Shown piece after piece: positions 34,979 to 48,255 of a stretch of DNA of 64,000 nucleotides. Origin of the DNA: Mactromeris polynyma (Eukaryota > Mollusca > Bivalvia > Venerida > Mactridae). The stretch is taken from the NCBI GenBank assembly GCA_032209605.1, contig JASFXZ010000016.1:2976001-3040000 (forward strand), in the 5' to 3' direction. Every line of letters starts with the position of its first letter. Positions within the stretch are counted from its first letter, which is position 1. The position numbers were made by a program, and so were the translations under genes. The notes beneath the pieces were generated by a model. It saw nothing but the letters and a program-made list of their open reading frames with translations. It had not been told where the DNA came from and made no database searches.

Positions 34979-37581
34979 TACAATGAAAAAATTATCCAGC
35001 AAAATTAACTATACAATGATTTGGACAGTCTACAAAGATTATTTACATTGTCATTAACATCTGACCACATATCAGACAAATCCTGTCATGATGATATAAT
35101 CAGTACTGTGATATATTATAGCTGTAATCCGAGACAGCCACTTGACAATTGACCGACTGATCCGTAAGCCGGGTGTATAAATAATCAAGCAGGTTACTGA
35201 AACAATATGACAAATTAAATTGAAACCTATTGTCAAATATTTGTCTTTTAATTGGTATTGAAATTGTCTGTTATTTTAGAGTATGAGAAAACATACTGTG
35301 GCCTGAATCTTGTCTTCTCAGTGCAGATGTTCATGACTAGGCAAAAACTTTATATATCACAATTGTGGGTTGCATGTTCCGTGCTAGATGCCTTGCGTGA
35401 CAGATTTTGCTCGTAGATATAGTTATATATTGAACAAAAAGACTAAAATAGGTTCAAAATATGTGTAAATGTTGATTCATCTTGATCGCTTGTATTTTAT
35501 TATATTTTATTAAATGAACTTCTGAACATGCCAGTATAAAGATAGCGTAACATTTCGGAAATTAATATAAGACGCAATTCAACATTATTTCAAAAAATAT
35601 TTGTGCCACGTTTTCCTAATATTTAAAAGATGTCCGTCATACATTCCACAGAGACTACAAACATACATTTCGCAGCCTTTATAAACTACTTTCCCCCCGT
35701 TACTTCCGAGGTATATGTATTTTTTTAAATGGCCAAGGTGATCTGATTGTATTCATATATGTAGGTTGACTAATTTCACCTTCACCCGTTTTATGTACAA
35801 TATATAAGGTCCTTGAGGATATAAAATTTTCTTTGTAACGGTGTCTGTCTGGTAACAGTTCCCATAGATGGTTAGTGACTGGAAAATTCTCGGATTTCGG
35901 GGTCTCGAAGTTTCCTTAAATAATCTCATTAATTTGTTTGTATTTAAATGTCTGTGTGTGGTTGTTGGTAAATCAGATGTAAAAACTTCTGTATAGCTTA
36001 GGCAAACTTAACTGGAAATGAATTTTGTCGGCAGAACAGTGGGAAAGTATTAAGTTAAAAAATTCGAAAGACATTAATTCTCTAGGAATTGTTGCATAAA
36101 TGGTATTTTGATATTTTTCCCGCAAGTGGCTCGGTTATCAAATGATACCAGTATGTTTTACCTTGTATTTAAAATCAAGTTAAATGGTAACTTTTGCCTA
36201 ATTTATTTCCTTTCTCGTCACTTATTTATAAAATATGTGATAGTTTAGACCGTCAGTTAATCCATCTACCGCAGGCTGTTAGGAATTTAGGACATGTTTT
36301 ATTTAATGGAGGATTTATGCATGACATTTTTTTCATATTACACCTCTGTTTTTAAATCATTACATTTTTGTCACCCTGATTAGTGAAATGCCTTGATAGA
36401 CAGTTGTAGGTCCATTATAATGCAGACTTCAAGTCTGAATGCAGTTTATATATTAGACATGTCATGATCTCGCATAATGAGGGTTCGGGGCAAAACTACC
36501 GTTACCCAGTTTTGGTAAAGCCTTTACAATATTCCTTGATACTGTGTACGTTTTATGCACGTACTTGTAGACCTGTTTGTTTTCACCTCGCAGTCATTTT
36601 TGTTTGAATTGCAGAAATGACAGCGTTGAAAGTGATTGATGCTTCACAGAAATTAAAGCGTTGAAATTGTTTGCATCGAAGAAATGACAATGTTGAAATA
36701 CTAGCTGCTCCCATCGCAACTTGCTTCATTGACTCTGAAGTCTTTAACACATTCACAAATACATCTTCATGCATAGTGTAACACTGCATGCCTCGTGTAT
36801 GATCAGACCCTTCCTTCAAAATACTGAAATCCTGTCTTGAACTTAATTTCTTTCAGTCACTGGCTTTTGATGTAAGTCTTAACATGGGCAAGTACTTTGA
36901 ATACTGTTTGGAAACTCATTCAATAAACATAGTGCATTAATTATTTTTTTGTCGGAATATGAACTCAAAAGTAAATTGTTGACGAGATTCTTTATCAAAA
37001 CTTTCCCAGGGATTTAATGTGTGAAAAATCGGTGAGATAGTCATTGAGAATATGAAGCATTTACCATTAGCTTATCTTAATTTCTTTTTTATTCTTTCAC
37101 AGTTGACCATTTCTATGTTCTCTCATGCATATATTTGAAATATCTTTTGTATACCAGTGCTTAACGGCTTTTCATTTCACAATGTTTTATGTGTTCATTT
37201 GAATTCACGTTCTATTTGATAGTGTAATTTTTGTATAATCTGACCGATTTTGATGAGTCTGTCATTTGAACATGAGTTATAGTGCAGAGCTGATGTTCTC
37301 TTTCGTTGTTTGTTGGAGATAATTATTTACTCTGTTTTTCAACAGTATTTCAGGCCTCGATTTCACAAAAATAACTTAAGCAGATAACTCTAAATAAATA
37401 TAATTGGCTGTCAAATGATTTTTTATTAAAACAGATGTTTTGATATTAGAAATTTATAGTAAAAAAATCTCGTAAGAGCACAATTTGGCAATATTTCTCC
37501 TTTTTTAATCATTTATTTATAAATATATTTTAAGACTTATAAAAGACGCTTAAGAATTGGAGGACAAATGACTTCGGATGT
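34979..37581. other. intron sequence, no accepted gene
   Basis: AT-rich. At 36857-36871 TTTCTTTCAG and GTAAGTC bracket 15 nt (SLAFD), discussed as a finding and not accepted as an exon. Nothing else recognised. Confidence 0.4.
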
Positions 37582-37908
37582 ACACTAAACAAAAGTGCAA
37601 AATACTCAGCTGAGTGACATATTTAAGATATTGCAATTATATACGTGTATAAAATTATATCAAATGGAAATTTTACAAACAAAAAGTTCAATATGTTTTT
37701 AATGCTTCAAAAATTTCAGTGCAAAATTCAGTCATTTCATTGAAATCCATCCAGTTACATAACATCGGATAAATAAAAAGTCACAGATCACAGATTTACT
37801 GAATCGGTCATTATCGGGTGTGATCACCATATGTCTATTTGATACATTCATATTAAATTGCAATATCCTAAATATGTCGGCGGAGTACTTAGCACTTTTG
37901 TTTAGTGT
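37582..37908. mobile_element. 327-bp foldback element with ~55-bp arms
   Basis: Left arm 37582-37637 (ACACTAAACAAAAGTGCAAA ... CATATTTAAGATATTGCAAT) pairs with right arm 37857-37908 (ATTGCAATATCCTAAATATG ... AGCACTTTTGTTTAGTGT). There are a few mismatches and a small gap in the middle. The interior is AT-rich and non-coding. No target-site duplication is evident. This is a TIR-type MITE of unassigned superfamily. Confidence 0.8.
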
Positions 37909-38241
37909 CTTATCTTCAGTCAAGTCTATTGTCCTGATATTCTATACTCCTGTCTGAAGAGTTGACAGCTAACTGTGTGGTCTAACTAAAATGTTTCAGC
38001 ATCAAGAATGCCTGTTGCCATGTCCGATATGTGCCGCAAATTATTTTGTCTTTACCAAATTTTTTGTTGCATGTTTCGATGAAGTCGCTGTCACTTCTTC
38101 AACGCTATATATCTCTCTCGTTAACTCAACTGCAAAAGTCTGATTTTAATATGTGTCTCAAAACATGTATGAGGTAGGTAATTATAGGCAAAATTGAAGT
38201 TGCTTGTAAGGATTTTAAGTGCATAAATAAGAATATATAAA

Positions 38242-38470
38242 TATACTCAGTACATTTAATAACGCATAATGTGAGATTTCTAATGACTTTTAGGAGACAA
38301 GAAAAGAACTTTACACAACATTATTGTATGTGTACGCAACATGTATGCTAAATGTCATGACAATCGACAAGTATTTCCATAAAAAATGAGTTTCAGAAGT
38401 AATAAAATAAAATTTAGCGAAATGTGGATGCATGGTAAAAAGTTGTGCATTTTTAAATGTACTGAGTATA
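38242..38470. mobile_element. MITE with TACTCAGTACATTTAA ends and TA target site
   Basis: TA|TACTCAGTACATTTAA at 38242-38259 and TTAAATGTACTGAGTA|TA at 38453-38470 are perfect 16-bp inverted ends flanked by TA, as in Tc1/mariner-type insertions. 225 bp inside the TA pair, non-coding. Confidence 0.8.
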
Positions 38471-40385
38471 AATCCTTTCAAGTACTATTACTATATATGT
38501 ATCCACTTAGGTTTTGAGTATTGTGTGGGTGGAGCCATTCATCCTGTAGACTACATTTTGTTTGTGTTCAAATGATTGTGCACCGTCTATACACTATTGT
38601 CGTGCTTCTGGTTTAATATCATACTGTAAACTTGTATTACCTCTTATGCAAATATTTTCTGCATTTTCTCTAAAATACGAATTATCGTTAATAATCGCCA
38701 AAGTCTTTTCTTTCATAGAAAGAATGCCAAGGTAAGGATCGGTAATGAGGGTGTGTCAAGTCGGGGTATTTAAGTTGTAAATGAGACTAGTGCCTTTAGA
38801 TGGATATATCTTAATGCTTTTCTTCCAATCATAATGACAAATATGACACTTTTTGTACATCAGTAACAAGCATTCAAATGTGCATTATACACAAATTGTT
38901 CAATTTAAATGGGTGTTTTCACACATATGTTAGAAGTTCATAGAATGGTTCGAATTTGGTAAATGCAAGCATTTACACAGACAGCTGAACTATATCCATG
39001 CTTAATTTTCTGTGATGGACTTCTAATCTGTGTGACAATTTGTATTAAGCCTTCTCGTAAAGGTCTTTAACACCCTCATTCAAATATGTGTTACGAAATA
39101 TAGGCTATAGTTTAAGTCTTTAAGATTATTCAACGGTAATGTAAATTAAATGGTGTAGTTCAGGCGAATGCAACTAAAATTTACTTCCATAGCCTTTTAT
39201 GTTGAAATTAAGACATTGTTAACGTGATTATACAGTCAAATCACATTTAGATAGCACTTTCAAGTATAATTTGTATTGACTATGACAGAGAATAACTGTT
39301 TTGTAGTGCACTCAAGAGCAAAACAAAATGTTGCTGAACCATCTTAAATGATGGATCGTTTGACAAACTTACCTTTTATCATTCTAAAAAAATAATCTTA
39401 CATTGAAATGATCTTCAGTTTTTACTGACAACAATTAAGTTTTGGTGTTTTATTCAAATTTGAAATACTTTACAAATCAAAACATCATAATGCAGAGTAT
39501 GGTAACTATTTTTTTGCTGGGGATAGATACACAGACAATATTCTACTGACCTCAACATCTAATTAATGGCCAAGTCATAAAAATACCATTAAATCAAATA
39601 AGTAGTCTTTTTAGGTTTAGAATAGTTAGGCCAAACAAAACATACATGTGGTTAAGGTATCTGGATCGATATTCAGTTTTCCATGCAGACTGTAATTTTA
39701 TGAATTCTAAAAAACACTTATTGTTACTCACGCAACAGACTGATTTGAATGCAAAGAGTAATTATCTTATCAGTTTAAACTATAATGAACAGATAAATAT
39801 AAAATTGTACATATCAAACCTTTACATTTCATGCCTACAGTTTCGGATCTAAAGTGAAGATTTTATAAAGATCCTCCCTGACCTTCCATGTCGGCGATGT
39901 TACGTGAATCACACATATTGTCTATTTGGCCTTAATAATTCAACTTGGGTCAGCAGTATTACTGATACCTACAGTGAATTAATAAAGTTTTCTACAACAC
40001 ACATTAAGATAGAGTTTGTATTCAGAATAATTATTTATCAAGTGATATCACAGTAGTATTAAGTGGTTGTAAATATTTCATTAAAAAAAATCTATGAATA
40101 GAATGTATTTGATTCCTGCAAGGAACTGTGACCAAGAGGTTACTGAACGGGTAATTTACAGTAAATTAATTGATAAGTATATTTGAGTAACTCGGTGCTT
40201 CAAACCACTAGGACTGTGTAGCAAATTAAGAATACCCAAGTTATTCATAAGATAATTTTGAGAGGATATTAAATCTCGCTGATGTGGAGTTATTTAAGTT
40301 TATGAAATCTGCAAATTAATTTAAGTGAGAATTTATTTATTTTACGTCAATTGAGAAGCAAATTCTAACAACTTTCACTAATGCT
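38471..40385. other. intron sequence, nothing specific seen
   Basis: AT-rich. A lone TACAGTCAAATCACATTTAG near 39231 resembles a pogo-like terminus, but no partner end was found. No exon. Confidence 0.4.
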
Positions 40386-40523
40386 CTGCTTCCTGGGTTA
40401 CAACCGGTACTCGAGAAAATTCAGGGATAAACTGTAAAGTTTGTGATCAAACCCCGCTCATTGCTGGGCTCAAAGTCATGTCCTTTGTATCAGAAGTAAA
40501 GTGCTCTACCCCTTGCCTACTAC
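40386..40523 (-). mobile_element. tRNA-derived SINE, minus strand
   Basis: On the minus strand: GTAGGCAAGGGGTAGAGCAC (A box, + 40504-40523), about 45 nt, then GGGGTTTGATCAC (B box, + 40443-40455), then a tail with GTAACCCAGGAAGCAGAGC. The tail word AACCCAGGAAGCA is shared with the SINE at 49201-49386 and with 54191, tying the copies into one family. Confidence 0.6.
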
Positions 40524-41008
40524 AAATTAATTATCCATATATTCTTAAATATTTCTATTTTGAATGTGGTCAAAATAGTACAGTATTAAATTTTGACCTA
40601 AATTTTATGATTCTATTGGATCTAAAGCTGTCCATATTCCAGTCTTTGAAGTTATACATACACTGTGTTTGTTTTAAATTCACTGAGTTTGCAAATTGTA
40701 AAAAAAATTTTTTTTAACAACATCGTAATTTCGACTTTGATTCATTGCAATGTAATTTTTTGCAAAAAACTCCAGTATTATTCATTTGTATATTAAATTA
40801 TATATAAACACAACAATGTCTTTGATGTGCAAAATGTTTTACATCCTTTATATTTTGAGTAAAAACTGCAATTATTGAGATATTTTATAGAAGATATTCA
40901 TCAATTGCGCTAGCTCGTTTAATTATGAAGTATGTGTGAAGCACTCGCATACAGGTGTTGCATAAATTGTCCCTTAATCAAATTTATCATTCACTGTATG
41001 ATGCGAGT

Positions 41009-41074
41009 GTTTGACGCAAAACTGCGGTAACTATTTCTATACCAGAACTAAGATACAACAGTTTTGCATCAAAC
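41009..41074. repeat. short inverted repeat
   Basis: GTTTGACGCAAAACTG (41009-41024) and CAGTTTTGCATCAAAC (41059-41074) pair at 15 of 16 positions across a 34-nt loop. Just upstream GCACTCGCATACAG and CTGTATGATGCGAGTG form another imperfect pair. Possibly a decayed foldback element. Confidence 0.6.
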
Positions 41075-44000
41075 AAAATATTAGAAGCCCACAAACATCA
41101 AAGGTTAAACAATGCTCATAACGGCTGACTTAATTTGATTTTAATAGCTTTAATTTATTTTCGAAACATTAATCAATATGTTTGTATTTTTTGTAACAGA
41201 ATGACTAAACCTAACTTGCAACCTCATTTTGACATACCTGGAATTATTGTTTCATTATTAATATTGAGGCACTCGAGTGGAGCAACCGGAGGATCTATTC
41301 AAAGTACCGCCATATTCATCGACTCAAGAAAATAGTACATGTAAAGTCCTCTGATTTTGTTATAGATTTGATGAGTATAATGGCTGATTTGGCAGGGATA
41401 TATCAGTTGTGGAAGGGCTGGAGTCATTATATAAACGGCTCTTCTGGATTGTTTGTGTAATTGTTGGCGAATGAGTTATCCCTGAATAGTCACATATTTA
41501 TTTCTAATATGATTATATGGAAAACGTGCAGTCTTGCATTGGAAGAGCCTCCCAGGACCTTCAGTCCTTTGATATTAACCTCCTCCAACACTAACTGCTT
41601 CTCAATCTGCCATTTCCATATCTTTTGTCCTGTTCTATATATAGTGACTTTCTGCCATGTAATTCTCATGCACTTTCACCTTAAATGTTATGTTTTCTGC
41701 ATTGACTAAAACTTGAAGAAGGACAAACTTGAAACCTATCTTTTTTGTCAAAATTTTCATCCCTTCAGTGTAAATGATTCCATAATTACATATAGAGGGT
41801 TTCCTGTTCATTCTGGCTCCTAATTCACATGTTCTGCAGATGACAACCTGTGAATGAAGATTATTCGGTTTTAAATTGCATGTACTTTTATAAAAAATGT
41901 CATTTATGTACTTATTTTCAACCTCCATTTATGAAGAGTCTGTATAAAAAGTCCTGTATCTGCATAAAATATAACCTCCATTTTGAAGAGTCTGATCTAA
42001 CAATTCCATAGTATCGGCATTAAATATATATGTCTCCATATATTTATTTACTTTTATTATAGTATTTACTATTCTGTAACTATGGTAACTTAATATTTGC
42101 ATGTGACTGTAAAAGAGTGAATCTAACGTGAACTAACCCAGTGAGAAGATCAAAGAGTTTGAAGCAATGGGTTTTTAATGGCCATAATTTCCATATGAAT
42201 TCTAATTGCATTTCGAAAAATAATGCACACATGACTCAGGCTTAAGTAATTTGTATCCTGATAAAGCATCAACATGTGCAGTTTAAGGTATTGCAATGTG
42301 GTCAGATGGCAATAGCAGAGGGCTTGGGCTTTGTATATTATGTTCATGCAAGCATCTGACATTTTTCTACTTCCAAATCTTAGCTGGAGACTAAACAACT
42401 AACTTAAACAATCTACTTGTTTCAGTTAAATTTAATTAGAATGATGGGGAACAAAATGAGATTCCTTTCGGTACCTAACCATTAAGTATCGGGGAAAGCT
42501 GAGTTTGCCTGGAACTGTTTCATACTGCGTTTTTTTAACGAGCCAAGCTTCCAATTGCTACTGTAAGTGAAATATCAATATTATAAATATTATAGACTGT
42601 TGCAGTGGGCAATAGTTTTTCATACCGGTGCTTCAAGCCTAGATTAGGATAATCACTTCATAACCACACCACTTATAATTTAAATCTGTATATACTTTGG
42701 AGTATAAATTCATTGGCATTGAGCATAGCTTAAATCTTTACTTCACAGACATTTTACCAACAACATAGAATCATATCATAATCTGTTTGTTAATATTTTT
42801 GTTTGAACAATTATTCTTTGATCAGGTATAAATCTTAGCATCTTTAGTGTTTAAATTGTCCTATCCCTGTGATGATAAATATTCATAATAACCCGCCCCT
42901 TTGACACACACGGTCATCTTTAATCACTGATACTTTGAGTGTCAGCCAGGTCATGTACGAATACAAACAATTTATTTAGAGTATATCTTTTGATTTTGGT
43001 ATGCATAACCTTTTCAAACTGGTCATGTAAAAATGAACTTTTTCACCTTATAATTGACTCAGGTCAAGTGTGAAGAATTGATACCTTGAGCTGATAAATT
43101 GGCATAGATGCAAATATGAAAATTAACATTTAGTATATTGTTTGCTTGTATTTTCGCTGTTCTAACGAAATAATGTAATGGAAGAAAATCTAACTACAAT
43201 TACCGTATCTTTTGTGTTCAGTTTCTTCTTTCAAACCTTTTACAATTAATTAATGACAATATCATTTATTCTCCATAAGAGATTGTCTCTAGTTCTGTCC
43301 CTTTATCCCTTCTAGAGTTCTCTTCCTTGATCCATTCATGAGTTCTCTCCCTTTATGAAAATCCTGAATTGTATAATTCCTGTCATTGCCCATCTGTCTC
43401 GGTGCCATCTGAGGCATCTTTCTGTCTTGTCCTATGTTTAGAACATAAACCTCCCAAGTGGATACCCATTGTAACAGAATATTAACATACTGGTACATGT
43501 ATGACAAGATAACTACTGTATCAGCAGATATGTTCGCAAGTTAAAATGTTCGCGATTCAACAATTTCAGATGCTTTGCAGGTGGAAATATTTGAAAATCA
43601 CTGAAGCGAGTATTGTTACATTTAATCATTAAGTATATAAAAGTGTTCTTCTGTAAATCAGAAAGGTTACGCCAGCTAATGATTTCTTGACTTTCTCGAA
43701 ATCGCAAAATTCGCAAAACATTTCCTCATCACAAACTTTATCAGTGAACTTCATCACTTACAGGTACCAGTACACAGTATTGCCTCACCTACATGTATCA
43801 TTCTTACAATATGTTTTGGCGTTTATGGCCTTGGTAACTTTCATCAAATGTGACTCTAACATACCTGATGTTACTTTGATCATTTGTCTCCAAGGCTGGG
43901 TTATAAATTACAAGCACGAGGTTGTGACATTAAGAATTATTTCTTGTTTCTCATTAAATATAATCTGTACACGTTTTGATGGTTCTGTCTGTGTGTGGGG

Positions 44001-44214
44001 GATGAGAGAAAGCCATTTGTAGGTAACGAGAATAATTAATGTAAATTTATAATAAAGTTGACATAAAAATATGAGATATGTTGTCATTGTGCTTAATATA
44101 CAGTAAATTTATTGTCATTTTTGACAGCCATTATCACTTTGTAGTTTAACATGGTCAGTTTGACATTTTATGTTAACGAGAACATCTCTAGTTAGATGAA
44201 TGACATATTATGAC
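41075..44214. other. intron sequence, nothing specific seen
   Basis: A diverged duplication of about 50 bp (AACCTCCATTT...GAAGAGTCTG at 41921 and 41971) is present. Several short frames on both strands lack any support. Confidence 0.4.
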
Positions 44215-44476
44215 AAAAGATGGTCGGCGCAATTTGAATTTTAAGATTTTTTGTGCAACATAAAAAATGTCGAGATGTTACGATTGCTGGTCAATTCACC
44301 GAAATTCAGTTGATTTTGGTAAGGTAACATACCCTTTAGCAAAAGGTTAACCAATCAGCGTCACAAACTTTCGGTTGAAGAGAAATTGCCTTGGTGGTTA
44401 ACGTAAGATTTGATTGGTGTACACAACACTGATATGCAGAAAGCAAAACCGCGTTAGTACGGCTGTACCGAAAAAA
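44215..44476 (+). mobile_element. 'TCGGCGCA' element, copy C (internally shortened)
   Basis: Left end AAAGATGGTCGGCGCAATTT and right end TTAGTACGGCTGTACCGAAA match the outer parts of copies A and B, with GGTTAACGTAAGATTTGATT and GAAGAGAAATTGCC shared internally. About 400 bp of the middle, including the open-frame region, is missing. This is the usual relation of a short MITE to a longer relative. Confidence 0.85.
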
Positions 44477-46833
44477 TGCTGAATTCATATATTTTGTGTA
44501 TTTATTATTGCTTGAAGTTATTTGGAATCTCTCTAGACTATAAAAAATGTAGTTGATTTACATTTTGAACTGATTATGATTTTGCACTGTTCATAATTCT
44601 CATGCTGTTGATGGAAATTACTGACATGTGATTAACTGTTCTTAATTATTCCACCCATCATGCATTGATTCATTTCAGTGTTATTACAAATCAATATACA
44701 TTGTACGTATGTTGGAATAAATCAAATTTGGCATAACATTACAAAATGCTATCATTATTGGCAGTGAACTTAAAGTTTTATACTGTATGAGAATGAAAGT
44801 TTGAAATGATTATTCTAGTGGTGAATGTGAAACTAAAGTCAATCTGCATATTAATTTTGAAGCTCGTTGATTTATTTCACTTTCATTTCTCGAAATATAT
44901 GCGCAAATTTATATTTTCTACAACAAAATGTTCCCTCATCCAAGCTTTAGTGAAAGATGAGGGTCATTATTTGAGCATGTATCATTTTGGATGTGCAGAA
45001 CATATTCCAGAATGAAATGCTCATTATACATGTGAAGCCTGAGGCTTTATGAAAAATAATGACTTGCATACAAAATATATATATACTGTCAAATTAAATA
45101 TTATTTAAAGTGGTGTTTTATTTCCCTACATAGAAAGATTGTACAATTGGTAAGAAGACCATACCTCTGCAACTGAAAGCCAAATACCAAATGTAATTTC
45201 TTTCCTTCAATTTTTTGTGGAACTTATATGTTGTGAACTTTGTTTATTTTTTCTTAATAAGTTTTCCCTTTAAAGCATATATGCATGTCTTTCATGCTTG
45301 AGTATACTGGTAACCAAAAAGGCTAGAAGATTAGCTCTTTGTTAGGAAAATATTAGCAACATTGGGACAATTAAGTAGAAAATAATGACAAATTTATTGT
45401 TGCAGTTTTTTATGAACTTTTATTTTCAATGGGTGCAGATTTCTTTTAGAAAGCATAAAGCATAAAAATTGTCTATAAAAATCATTGCTTTCTTGATAGC
45501 CTGCCTAACAATTTTAATAACATGCTGATATTACATTTTATTTACAAACGTACTAAGGCTTTTTTCTGTCTCAATTGTTAATCCTATCTGTATGTCTCAA
45601 AATGTTGTCTCGTTGGGTGTGACCAATACGCTCTTTTTATTTCTTTTATTGCATTCACAAGGGTGAAACTATCACAATATTGTATTATACAAACTCTCTG
45701 TTAATGGTTTGTTGAGAAATTTTATTGACTTTTTTAATACAGAATTGGATTTAATTTTACATCGCAGATACTTGATATTATTCAAGTTTTTGTGACAAAT
45801 GGGACTGTTTTAACCTCCAGTTGTTAAGACTTGTATTGGGATCCTTTGAAGTTTTACCTCTTTAATGAAGAGCTTACATTATTCTTTTTTTAAGAACATT
45901 TTTTTCTGCTTACAGCATGCACTTTCCGTGAACTGTGTATAATTTGTCACGTTGCCTTACCGTAATTTATCCTATTTGATAATATTAAAATCTTTATTAA
46001 ACCGTTTTGTTTCCGTAGCAACATATTGACGGTCAAAATTCACTTGAATGACAGGTAAAGCACACGTTGCCAAGTTTAATTCAAGATTATTTAATTTCGT
46101 TTGTATATCATCACAACTAGTTGCATATTTGGTCATTTGTTTTTGTCATTTCCTTACAATAATGCTGTACAGTTGTTTCTGTATAAATAATGTTTTTTTA
46201 ATCAATTGTGAATAATTTTTTAACACTGCCTAACCTTTTCAGACAGCAGCTGGCCTTGACTCATCCTTTATTTCTCTGTTCTTGCAGTGTGAGTTTTGTT
46301 CATGTTGTACATTACCTGTCTCCTTTCATATAGCTGTTAAACACTAATAATTCAGTCAGGTTTATTCTTGTCTATTTAACCCTTATTTGTCCTCCATAAT
46401 TGCTTGTTTGTCTCCACTTACTTGACTGTTAATACACAGACATAATAATGTATATGTATGTCTAAATTTGCATTAAATGCATGTTGAGTCATTGTTGAAA
46501 TATATTTGTACATTATTTATTATACACACTTGAAACATCGCTGTTTTGTAATTCGAGCACATACAAATGCAATTAACATCATCTTTAATATATTTTAATA
46601 TTCTGTACTAGTTAGTAGAGACGGTCAATGATTTGTATGTTCGTATATGAAAGAACAGTGAGTAACAGAAAATACTTTTTTATATTAACCTCTGAAATAT
46701 TGTTACATTAGGGGTTTAAGCAAGCACAACACAACAGCCAGTAAGGTAACATGCATAGGGCCTCTATATCTTGCAGAGTGTGGATCCCCTAATGTAATGC
46801 ATCATTTGGAAGTTTAAGCCAGTAGAACTTTGG
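44477..46833. other. intron sequence, no gene seen
   Basis: AT-rich. Consensus-looking acceptors near 45915 (CTGCTTACAG) and 46287 (CTGTTCTTGCAG) are not followed by an open frame with a donor. 46700-46833 may be a decayed edge of the following minisatellite. Confidence 0.4.
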
Positions 46834-48255
46834 GCCACTAAGCTAGCACAGCACTGGGGCCTCAAAGATACACAGCGCTCAAGGGCCTCAAAGATAAAAC
46901 AGCACTGGAGCCTCAAAGCTAAAACAGCACTGGAGCCTCAAAGCTAAAACAGCACTGGAGCCTCAAAGCTAAAACAGCACTGGGGCCTCAAAGCTAAAAC
47001 AGCACTGGAGCCTCAAAGATAAAACAGCACTGGAGCCTCAAAGATAAAACAGCACTGGAGCCTCAAAGCTAAAACAGCACTGGAGCCTCAAAGATAAAAC
47101 AGCACTGGGGCCTCAAAGCTAAAACAGCACTGGAGCCTCAAAGATAAAACAGCACTGGAGCCTCAAAGATAAAACAGCACTGGGGCCTCAAAGCTAAAAC
47201 AGCACTGGAGCCTCAAAGCTAAAACAGCACTGGAGCCTCAAAGCTAAAACAGCACTGGGGCCTCAAAGCTAAAACAGCACTGGAGCCTCAAAGATAAAAC
47301 AGCACTGGAGCCTCAAAGCTAAAACAGCACTGGAGCCTCAAAGCTAAAACAGCACTGGAGCCTCAAAGATAAAACAGCACTGGAGCCTCAAAGATAAAAC
47401 AGCACTGGAGCCTCAAAGATAAAACAGCACTGGAGCCTCAAAGATAAAACAGCACTGGAGCCTCAAAGATTAAACAGCACTGGAGCCTCAAAGATAAAAC
47501 AGCACTGGAGCCTCAAAGATTAAACAGCACTGGAGCCTCAAAGATAAAACAGCACTGGAGCCTCAAAGATAAAACAGCACTGGAGCCTCAAAGATTAAAC
47601 AGCACTGGAGCCTCAAAGATAAAACAGCACTGGAGCCTCAAAGATAAAACAGCACTGGAGCCTCAAAGATAAAACAGCACTGGAGCCTCAAAGATAAAAC
47701 AGCACTGGAGCCTCAAATATAAAACAGCACTGGAGCCTCAAAGATAAAACAGCACTGGAGCCTCAAAGCTAAAACAGCACTGGAGCCTCAAAGATAAAAC
47801 AGCACTGGAGCCTCAAAGCTAAAACAGCACTGGAGCCTCAAAGATAAAACAGCAATGGAGCCTCAAAGATAAAACAGCACTGGGGCCTCAAAGATAAAAC
47901 AGCACTGGAGCCTCAAAGCTAAATACAGCACTGGAGCCTCAAAGCTAAAAACAGTAGTGGGGCCTCAAAGATACAACAGCAATTTGGCCTCAAAGATAAA
48001 ACAGCACTTGGGCCTTAAAGCTAAATATAGCACTTAGGCCTCAATGATAAAACAGCAATGGGGCCTCAACATTAAAACAGCAATGGGGCCTCAAAGATAA
48101 AACAGCACTGGACCTCGAAGATAAAACAGCACTTAGGCCTCAAAGCTAAATATAGCACTTAGGCCTCAATGTTAAAACAGCAATGGGGCCTCAACATTAA
48201 AACAGCAATGGGGCCTCAAAGAGCTGAGGTCTCTAAGATAGCACAGCAATGGTGC
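46834..48255. repeat. 25-bp minisatellite, about 56 copies
   Basis: About 1.4 kb of AAAACAGCACTGGAGCCTCA + AAGMT units. The centre is highly uniform with two main variants (AAGAT or AAGCT) and GGAG/GGGG changes. Both edges are degenerate (CACAGCGCTCAAGGGCCTC at the left; AGCACTTAGGCCTCAATG at the right), as expected when unequal exchange homogenises the middle. Stop codons in each cycle prevent long + frames. This is the largest array in the window. Confidence 0.97.

Noticed and set aside
39231..39250. TACAGTCAAATCACATTTAG as a MITE end
   Set aside because: No inverted partner end found within a few hundred bases.
46266..46350. Acceptor CTGTTCTTGCAG followed by a short open frame
   Set aside because: The frame closes after about 20 codons without a donor.
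46834..48255. CRISPR-like regular repeats
   Set aside because: Head-to-tail 25-bp units with no spacers, in a eukaryotic intron.
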